From JAYPUG01 sp038117265 (GTDB taxonomy: Bacteria > Pseudomonadota > Alphaproteobacteria > UBA6615), in contig JAYOFO010000003.1 of the NCBI GenBank assembly GCA_038117265.1, positions 1 through 64,000 on the forward strand: 64,000 bases of DNA, given 5' to 3'. This document shows, one piece after another, positions 10,779 through 19,624 of the stretch. Below the pieces are notes generated by a model. The model made no database searches. It was given only the letters and a program-made list of their open reading frames with translations, and had not been told where the DNA came from. Numbering within the stretch: the stretch's first letter is position 1; every line of letters starts with the position of its first letter. The position numbers and the translations under genes are program-made.

Positions 10779-10872
10779 CCGGCCCTCCTGCCACCTCCCA
10801 TAGTCGCAGGCATGTGCGCTGGCAATGGCGCGGCCGAGCCTCAGCCTTGCATGAGGCGCCGGGGCGGGTTGC

Positions 10873-11691
10873 TCACAGCGTGTGGGAGACCATGATCGCC
10901 AGCACGGCCGACAGGTAGGCGATGAACAGCCAGGCCTGCAGCCGGTCGGCGATGCGGTGCGAGAACCGGATGCCCAGCGGCGAGCCAGCCAGCGCTCCGG
11001 CCGTCAGGGCGAAGAATCCCGGCAGGTAGAGGTAGCCGAGGCTTCCGGCCGGCAGGCCGGGCTCGTCGATGCCGCCGAGAATGTAGCCGCCCGCCGCCGT
11101 AAGGCCGACGAGGCCCGCCAGCGAGGCGCTGGTCGCCGCGATCACCGGCATTGTGAAGCCCAGCTTGCGCAGCTGCGGCGCCAGCAGGATCGCCGGGCCG
11201 GGGCCCAGCACGCCGCCCGACGCCCCCGAGAGGGTGGCGAGGAACCAGACGGCGGGCCCGCGCGCGTGGGACGGTTGCGCGCCGCCCGCCCCGCCGGCAG
11301 TGCGCCGGCCCTGCTGGAGGAGCGCGCGGACGATCGAGACGGCGACGAAGCCGATGAACATGAACTGCAGCACGATGCCCGGCAGCGCGTCGCCGATGGC
11401 GGCTCCGGCAATGGCACCGGCGGCCACGAAGGGCGCCAGCCGGCCGACCAGCGGCACCAGCAGGTCGCCGGCACGGTAGCGCAGCACCGTCGTCAGGATC
11501 GCCGTCACCACCTGGGTCGCCAGCGCGGTGGCGATGGTCAGGTGCATGATGTTGACCGGGTCGACGCCCTGGAAGGAGAGGGTGAGGATCAGGGCGGGCG
11601 CCAGCGCGAACGCGCCGCCGACCCCGAACAGTCCCGACACGATGCCCGAGAACACGCCGGCGGCGAGGTAGATGGGGACGATCTCGATCAT
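10873..11691 (-). CDS. TSUP (TauE/SafE) family permease, copy 3
   Basis: 272 residues. Motifs are FGVGGAFALAPALILTL, GDALPGIVLQFMFIGF and SGGVLGPGPAILLAPQLRKL. It is the first gene of the three-gene minus-strand run, so a promoter should lie between 11692 and 11857, which it shares divergently with glutathione reductase. The three copies together suggest either several related substrates or a hetero-oligomeric carrier. No regulator or sulfur-metabolism enzyme adjoins them. Confidence 0.87.
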   Translation of the reverse strand: MIEIVPIYLAAGVFSGIVSGLFGVGGAFALAPALILTLSFQGVDPVNIMHLTIATALATQVVTAILTTVLRYRAGDLLVPLVGRLAPFVAAGAIAGAAIGDALPGIVLQFMFIGFVAVSIVRALLQQGRRTAGGAGGAQPSHARGPAVWFLATLSGASGGVLGPGPAILLAPQLRKLGFTMPVIAATSASLAGLVGLTAAGGYILGGIDEPGLPAGSLGYLYLPGFFALTAGALAGSPLGIRFSHRIADRLQAWLFIAYLSAVLAIMVSHTL

Positions 11692-11766
11692 TCGCGGTGT
11701 CTCGGTACCGTCACGGCCTCCCCGGGATTTGCGAAATCGGGCAAGCAGATGTGACGTGCAGAACGT

Positions 11767-11794
11767 TTGCTTTTGCGCAGGCGCGCGCTAATTA
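11767..11794 (+). promoter_or_regulatory. Possible sigma70-type promoter for glutathione reductase
   Basis: TTGCTT (11767-11772) and TAATTA (11789-11794) are separated by 16 bases and lie about 63 bases before the GTG start of the reductase gene. Both boxes are imperfect, so this is tentative. Confidence 0.35.
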
Positions 11795-11857
11795 ACCCGC
11801 AACGGAATACGCGGCTGCCGCCGGCACCGCAACGACCAACGCGGAAGGGGAATTCCC

Positions 11858-13234
11858 GTGGCGGATTACGACTACGACCTGTTTGTCATCGGGGCCGGAT
11901 CGGGCGGCGTGCGCGCCTCGCGGTTTTCGGCGGGCTACGGCGCGCGCGTGGCGGTCGCGGAAGACCTGCACATGGGCGGCACCTGCGTGAACGTCGGCTG
12001 CATCCCCAAGAAGCTGTTCGTCTATGCCGCGCACTTCCACGAGGATTTCGAGGACGCCGCGGCCTATGGCTGGACGGTCGGCCCGCGTTCCCTCGACTGG
12101 CGCACCCTGGTCGAGAACAAGGACAAGGAGATCGGCCGGCTCAACGGCATCTACCAGCGCCTGCTCGAGAATTCCGGCGTCGAGGTGATCGAGGGCCGGG
12201 CCACGGTGGTCGACGCCCACACGGTGGCCGTCGGCGACAGGACCTACACGGCCGCGAACATCCTGGTCGCGGCGGGCAGCTGGCCGACCGGCCAGAGCTA
12301 CGAAGGCGGCGAGCACGTCATCAACTCCAACGGCGCCTTCTATCTCGACGAACTGCCCGAGCGGGTGGTGGTCGAGGGCGGCGGCTACATCGCGGTCGAG
12401 TTCGCCGGCATCTTCAACGGGCTGGGCGTCGACACCACCCTTGTCTATCGCGGCCCGATGTTCATGCGCGGCTTCGACGACGACATCCGCGCCCACCTGA
12501 AGGCCGAGATGGAGAAGAAGGGCATCAATCTTCGCTTCAACGCCAGCTTCGAGCGGGTCGAGAAGACCGGGGCGGGCTTCACGGTGCACCTGTCGGACGG
12601 GACGGCGATCGAGACCGACCTGGTGATGTCGGCCATCGGCCGGCGGCCCAAGGTGACCGGGCTGGGCCTCGAAGCGGCGGGCGTCGCGCTCAAGGAGAAC
12701 GGCGCGGTCGTGGTCGACGCGCACTACCGCACCTCGGTGCCGTCGATCTTCGCCATCGGCGACATCATCGACCGCTACCAGCTGACGCCGGTGGCGCTGG
12801 CGGAGGGCATGGCCGTCGCCAAGACCCTGTTCCGCGACACGCCGACGACGGTCGATTACGACTACATCCCGACCGCCGTGTTCAGCCAGCCGCCCATCGG
12901 CACGGTCGGCCTGACCGAGGCCGAGGCGCGCGAGACATATGGCGACGTGTCGATCTTCAAGAGCGAGTTCAAGGCGCTCAAACATACTTTGACGGGCCGC
13001 GACGAGCGGACCCTGATGAAGATGATCGTCGACAAGGCCTCCGACCGGGTCGTCGGGGTGCACATGGTCGGGGCCGATGCGGGCGAGATCGTCCAGGGCA
13101 TCGCCGTCGCCATGAAGGCCGGCGCGACCAAGGCCGTGTTCGATTCCACCATCGGCATCCACCCCACCTCGGCCGAGGAATTCGTGACCATGCGCGAGCC
13201 CGTGCCCGAGGCGGCCTCGAAGGCCGCGGAGTAG
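11858..13234 (+). CDS. gor: Glutathione-disulfide reductase
   Basis: FAD-dependent enzyme that reduces glutathione disulfide with NADPH. The N-terminal FAD loop is FVIGAGSGGVRASRFSAGYG and the redox-active disulfide lies in GGTCVNVGCIPKK. Another conserved segment is AIGDIIDRYQLTPVAL. The dimer-interface end holds the catalytic His in GIHPTSAEEFVTM. Length 458 is normal. It starts with GTG behind GGAAGGGGAA. It provides reduced glutathione for the CGFS glutaredoxin encoded at 31.2 kb. The next gene, 155 bp downstream on the same strand, is class II DAHP synthase. Confidence 0.95.
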   Translation: MADYDYDLFVIGAGSGGVRASRFSAGYGARVAVAEDLHMGGTCVNVGCIPKKLFVYAAHFHEDFEDAAAYGWTVGPRSLDWRTLVENKDKEIGRLNGIYQRLLENSGVEVIEGRATVVDAHTVAVGDRTYTAANILVAAGSWPTGQSYEGGEHVINSNGAFYLDELPERVVVEGGGYIAVEFAGIFNGLGVDTTLVYRGPMFMRGFDDDIRAHLKAEMEKKGINLRFNASFERVEKTGAGFTVHLSDGTAIETDLVMSAIGRRPKVTGLGLEAAGVALKENGAVVVDAHYRTSVPSIFAIGDIIDRYQLTPVALAEGMAVAKTLFRDTPTTVDYDYIPTAVFSQPPIGTVGLTEAEARETYGDVSIFKSEFKALKHTLTGRDERTLMKMIVDKASDRVVGVHMVGADAGEIVQGIAVAMKAGATKAVFDSTIGIHPTSAEEFVTMREPVPEAASKAAE

Positions 13235-13389
13235 GCGCCGGCGATTTGCTAGCGCTTTGAATTTGTGCGATTTTCGCTGGTAATCGCACCGCACGGGGCC
13301 TATACGCTGGCCCTTCGCGAAGGCGAGACCTGGTAACACGAACAGACGGACGGGACGGCCCGCGCTGCGGACCCGGCCCGAATGACGCG

Positions 13390-14796
13390 ATGTCGAAGAA
13401 CTGGAAGCCCGATAGCTGGCGCGGCCGGGACATCCTGCAGGTGCCCGAATACGGCGATGCGGACGCCCTGGCGCGTGTCGAGACGGAACTGCGCAGGCAG
13501 CCGCCGCTGGTGTTTGCCGGCGAGGCGCGTGCGCTGCGCGCCCACCTGGCCAAGGTGGCCGAGGGGCAGGCTTTTCTGCTCCAGGGAGGCGATTGCGCGG
13601 AGAGCTTCGCCGAGTTCCATGCCGACAACATCCGCGACACCTTCAAGGTCCTGCTGCAGATGGCGGTCGTGCTGACCTATGGCGCGGCCTGCCCGGTTGT
13701 GAAGGTGGGCCGGCTGGCCGGCCAGTTCGCGAAGCCGCGCTCGGCGCCGACCGAGACGATCGACGGGGTGGAACTGCCGAGCTACCGCGGCGACATCATC
13801 AACGACATGAGTTTCGAGCCGGGCCCGCGCGAACCCGACCCGGCCCGCATGCTGCGCGCCTACAACCAGGCCGCCGCGACCCTGAACCTGCTGCGCGCCT
13901 TCGCCCAGGGAGGCTTCGCCGACCTGCACCAGGTGCATCGCTGGAACCTCGACTTCGTCAAGGCGAGCCCGCAGGGTGCGAAGTTCGAGGAGCTGGCCGC
14001 GCGCATCGACGAGACCCTGGCCTTCATGTCCGCGTGCGGGCTGACCAGTGCGAACGTGCCGCAGATGTCGGAGACCGACTTCTACACCAGCCACGAGGCG
14101 CTGCTGCTAGTCTACGAGCAGGCGCTGACCCGTCAGGATTCGCTGACCGGGAAGTGGTACGACACCTCGGCCCACATGCTGTGGATCGGCGACCGCACGC
14201 GCCAGCCCGACGGCGCGCATGTCGAATATCTCTCCGGCGTCGAGAACCCGATCGGCATGAAGTGCGGCCCGTCGCTGGACCCCGACGAGCTGATCCGCCT
14301 GCTCGACATCCTCAACCCGGAGAACGAGGCGGGCCGGATGACCCTGATCTGCCGCATGGGTGCCGAGAAAGCCGCCCAGGGCCTGCCGCCGCTGGTCCGC
14401 AAGGTTGCGGCCGAGGAGCGCAAGGTCGTGTGGTCGTGCGACCCGATGCACGGCAACACGGTGAAGGCCTCGAGCGGCTACAAGACCCGGGCCTTCGACG
14501 CGATCCTGTCGGAGGTCGACACCTTCTTCGAGGTGCATCGCGCCGAAGGCACGCATGTCGGCGGCGTCCACTTCGAGATGACCGGCCAGGACGTGACCGA
14601 ATGCATCGGCGGCGCCCAGGAGATCACCGAGGAAGGGCTCGCCGACCGCTATCACACCCATTGCGACCCGCGGCTCAACGCCAGCCAGTCGATCGAGCTC
14701 GCCTTCCAGATCGCCGCACGGCTCAAGCGCCAGCGCGAACTGACGGGAACGTCGTCGGTGCCGGCGGCGGCGATGGGCGGCCGGGCGGCCGAGTAG
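13390..14796 (+). CDS. 3-deoxy-7-phosphoheptulonate synthase, class II
   Basis: First step of the shikimate pathway: condenses phosphoenolpyruvate with erythrose-4-phosphate. This is the plant-like class II type: it starts WKPDSWRGRDILQVPEY and contains LLQGGDCAESF, KVGRLAGQFAKPRS and WSCDPMHGNTVKAS, where metal and PEP ligands sit. The end holds ECIGGAQEITEEGL and HTHCDPRLNASQS. Length 468 fits the class. Feedback control cannot be predicted from this sequence. Confidence 0.95.
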   Translation: MSKNWKPDSWRGRDILQVPEYGDADALARVETELRRQPPLVFAGEARALRAHLAKVAEGQAFLLQGGDCAESFAEFHADNIRDTFKVLLQMAVVLTYGAACPVVKVGRLAGQFAKPRSAPTETIDGVELPSYRGDIINDMSFEPGPREPDPARMLRAYNQAAATLNLLRAFAQGGFADLHQVHRWNLDFVKASPQGAKFEELAARIDETLAFMSACGLTSANVPQMSETDFYTSHEALLLVYEQALTRQDSLTGKWYDTSAHMLWIGDRTRQPDGAHVEYLSGVENPIGMKCGPSLDPDELIRLLDILNPENEAGRMTLICRMGAEKAAQGLPPLVRKVAAEERKVVWSCDPMHGNTVKASSGYKTRAFDAILSEVDTFFEVHRAEGTHVGGVHFEMTGQDVTECIGGAQEITEEGLADRYHTHCDPRLNASQSIELAFQIAARLKRQRELTGTSSVPAAAMGGRAAE

Positions 14797-14872
14797 AGCG
14801 GGCTTTCGCATCCGCGCATCGCGCGCCAAACTGGCATCGCCACAAACCTGACGGAAACCCAGCGGGGGTGAC

Positions 14873-16072
14873 ATGGTCGACATCGTCGACACCGACGACA
14901 CCGGTGATGGAACAGCACCGGAAGCGCCGCTCGCGCGCGCGTATCACCTGACTCCGAGCCCGGCGGCCGACGAGGTGGAGTCTCTGACGGACACCTATTT
15001 CAACAAGACCCGCGCCATCGTCGGCAAGTTCGGCGACACCCGCGTGACCTATGCGATCTTCATGCGCCGGCCGGTGATCTCTGCCCCGCGCATCGCGCTG
15101 GACTGGCTGCACTCGATCGCCGATGCGCGCGGCGTCGTCTTCGACATCGACCTGCGCTTCGACGAGGGTCACTGGGTCGGCGCCGGCGAGCCGCTAATGT
15201 ACATCTCGGGCTCGCTGCACAATCTGGTCGATCTCGAGACGCTTTACCTGCAGAAGCTCGGCGCGGCATGCGTTGCGGCCTACAACGCCGCGGCGATGTG
15301 CGTCGACCTGCCCAACGTGGCCTTCCTGGCCTTCGATGCGCGCCATTGTGCCGGTCCCGACATGGCCGAGCTGATGGCCTATGCCGCCTCGGTCGGCTCG
15401 GCCCGCGCCAAGCGCAAGGTGGGTGCCATCGGCTTCGTCGGCAACGCGACCGACGCCACGGCCCATTTCTTTGGCCAGCCCCGCGGGCTCGGCACCATGC
15501 CCCACGCACTGATCGGCTATGCCGGCTCGACTGTGCGCGCGGCCGAGATGTTCCAGGAGACCCATCCCGACGAGCCGTTGACCGTGCTGGTCGACTATTT
15601 CGGGCGCGAGGTCACCGACAGCCTGGAGGTGTGCCGCCGGTTTCCCGATCTCGTGCGTGACGGAAAGTTGTCGCTGCGCCTCGACACGCCGGGCGGGCGC
15701 TACATCGAGGGGCTCGACCCGTCGGGCAGCTACGCCGTGCTCGAGCGCCACGCGCCCGATGCGATCCGCGGCTACCGCACCGAGGCCGAGCTGCGTCACC
15801 TGATCGGCGGCGGTGTCTCGGCGGCCGCGCTCTGGCACCTGCGCGAGCGCCTCGACGAGGGCGGGTTCGAGAAGGCCAAGATCGTCGCCTCGTCGGGCTT
15901 CGGGCCCGAGAAGTGCAAGGTGATGGCGGCGGCCGACGTGCCGATCGACGCCATCGGCACCGGCTCGTTCCTGCCCGGCGACTGGCAGGAGACCTACGCC
16001 ACCTCCGACATCGTCGAATATGGCGGGACCAAGCGGGTCAAGGTCGGTCGCGAGTTCCTGCTGCGGAAGTAG
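14873..16072 (+). CDS. pncB: Nicotinate phosphoribosyltransferase
   Basis: Converts nicotinate and PRPP to nicotinate mononucleotide in NAD salvage. Recognisable segments are LTDTYFNKTRAIVGKFGD near the N-terminus, the GTMPHALIGYAG region of the phosphorylated-His loop, and the PRPP-binding end (IVASSGFGPEKCKVMAAAD, then AIGTGSFLPGD). Length 399. A GGGGGTGAC ribosome site precedes the ATG. NAD synthetase follows 1.5 kb downstream and nicotinamide-nucleotide amidase is at 56.3 kb, so the window holds three NAD-salvage steps. Confidence 0.88.
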   Translation: MVDIVDTDDTGDGTAPEAPLARAYHLTPSPAADEVESLTDTYFNKTRAIVGKFGDTRVTYAIFMRRPVISAPRIALDWLHSIADARGVVFDIDLRFDEGHWVGAGEPLMYISGSLHNLVDLETLYLQKLGAACVAAYNAAAMCVDLPNVAFLAFDARHCAGPDMAELMAYAASVGSARAKRKVGAIGFVGNATDATAHFFGQPRGLGTMPHALIGYAGSTVRAAEMFQETHPDEPLTVLVDYFGREVTDSLEVCRRFPDLVRDGKLSLRLDTPGGRYIEGLDPSGSYAVLERHAPDAIRGYRTEAELRHLIGGGVSAAALWHLRERLDEGGFEKAKIVASSGFGPEKCKVMAAADVPIDAIGTGSFLPGDWQETYATSDIVEYGGTKRVKVGREFLLRK

Positions 16073-16078
16073 CCGGCC

Positions 16079-17407
16079 TCATTTCTGCTTTTCTTCCTTG
16101 TTCCGCAGCCCCTTCAGGGGTGGATTCCAGTCGCTGCCGACGCCCGGTGCCGGCCGGCCCCAGGTGTTGTCGTGCCGGTCGCGCCGACCGGTGAAGTGGC
16201 GCACGATCAGGCGGTGGATGACGTTCATGTTGGGCATGATCCCGTGGAAGCCGCCGAGGCGGGCGTTCGACGTGACCCGGTCGCCGACTTCCCAGTAGCC
16301 GAAATCGTCGGGCGTCAGACAGACCAGCTACTCGTATGGCAGGAAACGTCGGGGCAGCGCGCCTTCGAACGGCACGGTGCCGTCGCCGGTCTTCCGGCGC
16401 ACGCGCTCGGTCTCGCCCTTTTCCCAGAGATTGTCGCGATCTTTTGAGCGGAAGTTGAAGTCGGCGCTTTGGCCACGCTTGATCACTTCGAGGGCGACGC
16501 GCGTCGTCTCGTTGGTCCCGATGACACAAAGCCAGTCCTCGGCCGAAAGCGTCGTGTTGTCGAGCTTGAAGCTGTCGAGGCGGCCGCGATGGCGCGCTGC
16601 CCCGGCGAGCATCTCGGCGAAGAGCCGGTTCGACCTTTCGCGCAACTCGGCTCGCGAGCGGCCGCGCTCGATCCCGCGCAGACGGTAGGACTGGACAATC
16701 GTATCGATAATCGATTGCTGCCAGACGCCGGGGTCGAAAAGGGACTGGGGGAGTTCCGGATGGATCTCCACACCGGCCTTGAAGCTGGGCACCAGGTGAT
16801 AGAGGGCCGGCGTGAGGCGCGCGGCCTCGCGCTCGCGCGACGAGGGCACCGAGGTCCCGAGGTTCGCGGTCCCGGTCGTCACCTTGATGATGGCCTCGAA
16901 GGAACCCTGGAACGGGCTCGCGATCGTCGCGACCTTGCCTTCGCCGCCATGCTGTTCAAGATATCCGGCGATGACCAGACCGCCCATCGAATGGCCCACC
17001 AGATTGACCTTCGGGGCCGTGTGGAACCCGGCACGATGATAATGAGGCTGCAGCTTTGTGCGGTCGATCACCTCATCGATAAAATCGGCGAGTTGGGCCT
17101 CGATGACGTCGAGAAGTTGCCTCCAGTCGTAGCCGAACGGGTAGACGGCAATGGTTTCGTCCTCGGAGTCGCGCAAGTTGTAGCGCAATTCCGCAATCAG
17201 CTCCCCGTACGCGACCTCGTAGAGCTGGTCGGCAACGACACGCGCTGGTTCCTGCGCCTCGTAGCGCAGGTCGTCGGGATGCAGCGCCGCCCTGTCGTAG
17301 TCCTTGCTGATCACCGCCCAAATCGTTTCAGGCGAAATGGGGTACTGATCGCGAAGGTAGGTTGCCGTGATGCCCGGCACGACGATGACGGGGTTCGATG
17401 CAGGCAT
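16079..17407 (-). pseudogene. LCAT-like alpha/beta hydrolase interrupted by in-frame TAG
   Basis: Lipase/acyltransferase-type hydrolase. VIVVPGITATYLRDQYP gives the oxyanion segment and VNLVGHSMGGLVIAGYL the nucleophile elbow with the active Ser. RRKTGDGTVPFEGAL carries the late Asp typical of LCAT-like proteins. A TAG at 16328-16330 cuts the frame after RRFLPYE. The same frame continues another 82 codons (LVCLTPDDFGYWEVGDRVTS) to a TGA at 16079-16081. I start at the ATG at 17407, which has GGGAGAAG before it. The catalytic triad may survive in the shortened form, so loss of function is not certain. Confidence 0.65.
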
Positions 17408-17610
17408 GTTTCTTCTCCCCTTGGGACGTGCGCGCGATTGTCTCGCCACACCCTATCCGATTACAATCGTGGGAAAGGATACATCATTACGAGCCTTTCT
17501 CGGGTACGACCCGAAGCGCTCGGGCCGTATCGGGCGTCGCGTCCGATTGACACCGTGCGGAGCGCTGCCTACCGTCCGCCCGCATTTTTCACCCGGACTT
17601 CCCGCCGGAT

Positions 17611-19275
17611 ATGACCGACACGCTCAACATCACGCTCGCCCAGCTCAACCCCGTCGTCGGCGACATCGAGGGCAACGTCGCGCGAATCCGCGCGGCGCGC
17701 ATCGCGGCGGCCGGGCAGGGCGCCGACCTGGTGATCGGCACCGAGCTGTGCGTCACCGGCTATCCGCCCGAGGATTTGGTCCTCAAGAACGCCTTCGTGC
17801 GCGCCGCGATGGACGCGGTCGAGGCGCTGGCGGCCAAGACGGCCGATGGCGGGCCGGGCCTGATTGTCGGGTCGCCCTGGATGCACGAGGACGGCAGCCG
17901 CTACAACGCCGCGGTCGTGCTCGACGGCGGCGCGGTCCAGACCGCGCGCTTCAAGTGGGACCTGCCCAATTACGGCGTGTTCGACGAGAAGCGGGTGTTC
18001 GCCGCCGGCGAACTGCCGGGCCCGGTCAACTTCCGCGGCGTGCGTCTCGGTTTGGCCGTGTGCGAAGACATGTGGACCCCCGACGTATCGGAAACCCTGA
18101 TGGAATCGGGCGCCGAGATCCTCGTCTTCCTCAACGGCAGCCCCTATGAGCGCGACAAGGTCGACCTGCGCATGAACCTGGCGGTCGCGCGCGTCACCGA
18201 GACGGGCCTGCCGCTGATCTATGTGAACCAGGTGGGCGGGCAGGACGAGCTGGTCTTCGATGGCGGCTCGTTCGTGCTCGGCGCCGACCGGCGGCTGGCC
18301 GCTGCGTCGGGCCAGTTCGTCGAGGATTTGACCCGGACGGTCTGGACCCGGGGCGACGACGGCTGGACCTGTGCGTCCGACGATATGGCCGATTGGATCG
18401 AGGGCAGCGAGCGGATTTACCAGGCGATGGTGCTCGGCCTGCGCGATTACGTGAACAAGAACGGATTCCCCGGTGTCGTGCTCGGCCTGTCGGGGGGCAT
18501 CGATTCCGGCATCACCGCGGTGGTTGCCGTCGACGCGCTGGGCGCCGACCGGGTCCATTGTGTGATGATGCCCTCGCCCTATACGAGCCCGGATTCGCTC
18601 GAGGATGCCCGCGAGCTCGCCGACCGGCTTGAGGTCCGCTACGACACGGTCGGGATCGGCCCGGCGATGTCGGCCTATGACGAGATGCTCAAGCAGGCGT
18701 TCAACGAACCGGCCTCGGGTGTGACGGCCGAGAACATCCAGAGCCGGGCGCGCGGCATGCTGCTGATGGCCGTCTCGAACACCACCGGCTCGATGCTGGT
18801 GACAACCGGCAACAAGTCGGAGATGTCGGTCGGCTATGCCACCATCTATGGCGACATGAACGGCGGCTACTCGGTCATCAAGGATGTCTACAAGACCGAC
18901 GTGTTCCGGCTGTGCCATTGGCGTAACGAACATTATCCGAGTGGCGTGCTGGGCCCGGCCGGAGCGGTGATTCCCGAGCGGATGATCACCAAGCCGCCGT
19001 CGGCCGAGCTGCGGCCCGACCAGAAGGACGAGGATTCGCTGCCCCCCTACGAGGTGCTCGATGCGATCCTGCACGGGCTGATCGAGGAGGATCTCGGCGG
19101 CGCCGAGCTCGAGGCGCGCGGCTTCGATCCCGAAATGGTGCAGCGCGTCTGGCGGCTTCTGGAGCTATCGGAATACAAGCGCCGCCAGGCCCCGCCGGGG
19201 GTCAAGCTGACCAGCCGTGCCTTCGGCCGCGACCGCCGCTACCCGATCACCAACGCCTTCCGCGGCAAGGCCTAG
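17611..19275 (+). CDS. nadE: NAD+ synthase, glutamine-hydrolysing
   Basis: Makes NAD from nicotinate adenine dinucleotide, ATP and glutamine. The N-terminal half is a nitrilase-type glutaminase: the Glu region is LVIGTELCVTGYPPEDL, the Lys is in ARFKWDLPNYGVFDE, and the nucleophile is in LAVCEDMWTPD. The C-terminal half is the synthetase with the PP-loop GLSGGIDSGITAVVA and TTGNKSEMSVGYATIYGDM. Length 554 matches the bacterial glutamine-dependent form. It stands alone on the plus strand. Confidence 0.95.
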   Translation: MTDTLNITLAQLNPVVGDIEGNVARIRAARIAAAGQGADLVIGTELCVTGYPPEDLVLKNAFVRAAMDAVEALAAKTADGGPGLIVGSPWMHEDGSRYNAAVVLDGGAVQTARFKWDLPNYGVFDEKRVFAAGELPGPVNFRGVRLGLAVCEDMWTPDVSETLMESGAEILVFLNGSPYERDKVDLRMNLAVARVTETGLPLIYVNQVGGQDELVFDGGSFVLGADRRLAAASGQFVEDLTRTVWTRGDDGWTCASDDMADWIEGSERIYQAMVLGLRDYVNKNGFPGVVLGLSGGIDSGITAVVAVDALGADRVHCVMMPSPYTSPDSLEDARELADRLEVRYDTVGIGPAMSAYDEMLKQAFNEPASGVTAENIQSRARGMLLMAVSNTTGSMLVTTGNKSEMSVGYATIYGDMNGGYSVIKDVYKTDVFRLCHWRNEHYPSGVLGPAGAVIPERMITKPPSAELRPDQKDEDSLPPYEVLDAILHGLIEEDLGGAELEARGFDPEMVQRVWRLLELSEYKRRQAPPGVKLTSRAFGRDRRYPITNAFRGKA

Positions 19276-19383
19276 ACCCGGTCCGCGGCGCGCGCGCCGG
19301 GCGTTCCGCCGCATGCACCTCGCCCGCAGCCGGCGTGTCTCTGCGCCTGCCCGCTGACGCTGCCGGTGCCCCAACCCTCTGAA

Positions 19384-19412
19384 TTGCCTTGCTTTCCAAT
19401 GAGCGCTATACA
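19384..19412 (+). promoter_or_regulatory. Sigma70-type promoter for cysS
   Basis: TTGCCT (19384-19389) and TATACA (19407-19412) are 17 bases apart, the optimal spacing, in otherwise GC-rich DNA. They lie about 213 bases before the cysS ATG, which implies a long 5' leader. Confidence 0.6.
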
Positions 19413-19460
19413 GCGGCCCATGAGCATGCATCGTTCCCATCGATGTCGCCCCGCTGGCAG

Positions 19461-19545
19461 GCCTGCCTTCGCCGAAGCGGGGCCGCTTCGGCTTCGCGGC
19501 CTACTCCGCCGAAGCAGCCGTTTCGGCTGCGAAGGCCGGGCAGGC
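19461..19545 (+). repeat. Nested inverted repeats in the cysS leader
   Basis: An outer pair GCCTGCCTTCGC (19461-19472) and GCGAAGGCCGGGCAGGC (19529-19545) encloses a perfect 10-bp stem GCCGAAGCGG/CCGCTTCGGC (19471-19492, 2-base loop) and a 7-bp stem GCAGCCG/CGGCTGC (19514-19530, 3-base loop). The outer arms overlap the inner ones by one or two bases, so alternative folds compete. It may be a dispersed intergenic repeat or a regulatory leader fold. Confidence 0.6.
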
Positions 19546-19624
19546 AGGCGAATTATCGCCTGACAGCCCCTGTCCGCGCGCGGGATGCCTGCGCGCGCTG
19601 CGCAATCGAACCCGGGAACCCGTT

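Larger units (their letters stand above)
19276..19624 (+). other. Intergenic region and probable long leader of cysS
   Basis: No protein gene is seen. It holds a good promoter match (19384-19412) and, downstream of it, a run of strong inverted repeats (19461-19545). The cysS transcript would therefore have a leader of about 200 nt that folds extensively. I find no match to a known riboswitch or tRNA-sensing leader. Confidence 0.55.

Noticed and set aside
14797..17610. Riboswitch in front of the NAD-related genes
   Set aside because: Only 76 bases precede pncB and about 200 precede nadE; I find no conserved riboswitch core in either.
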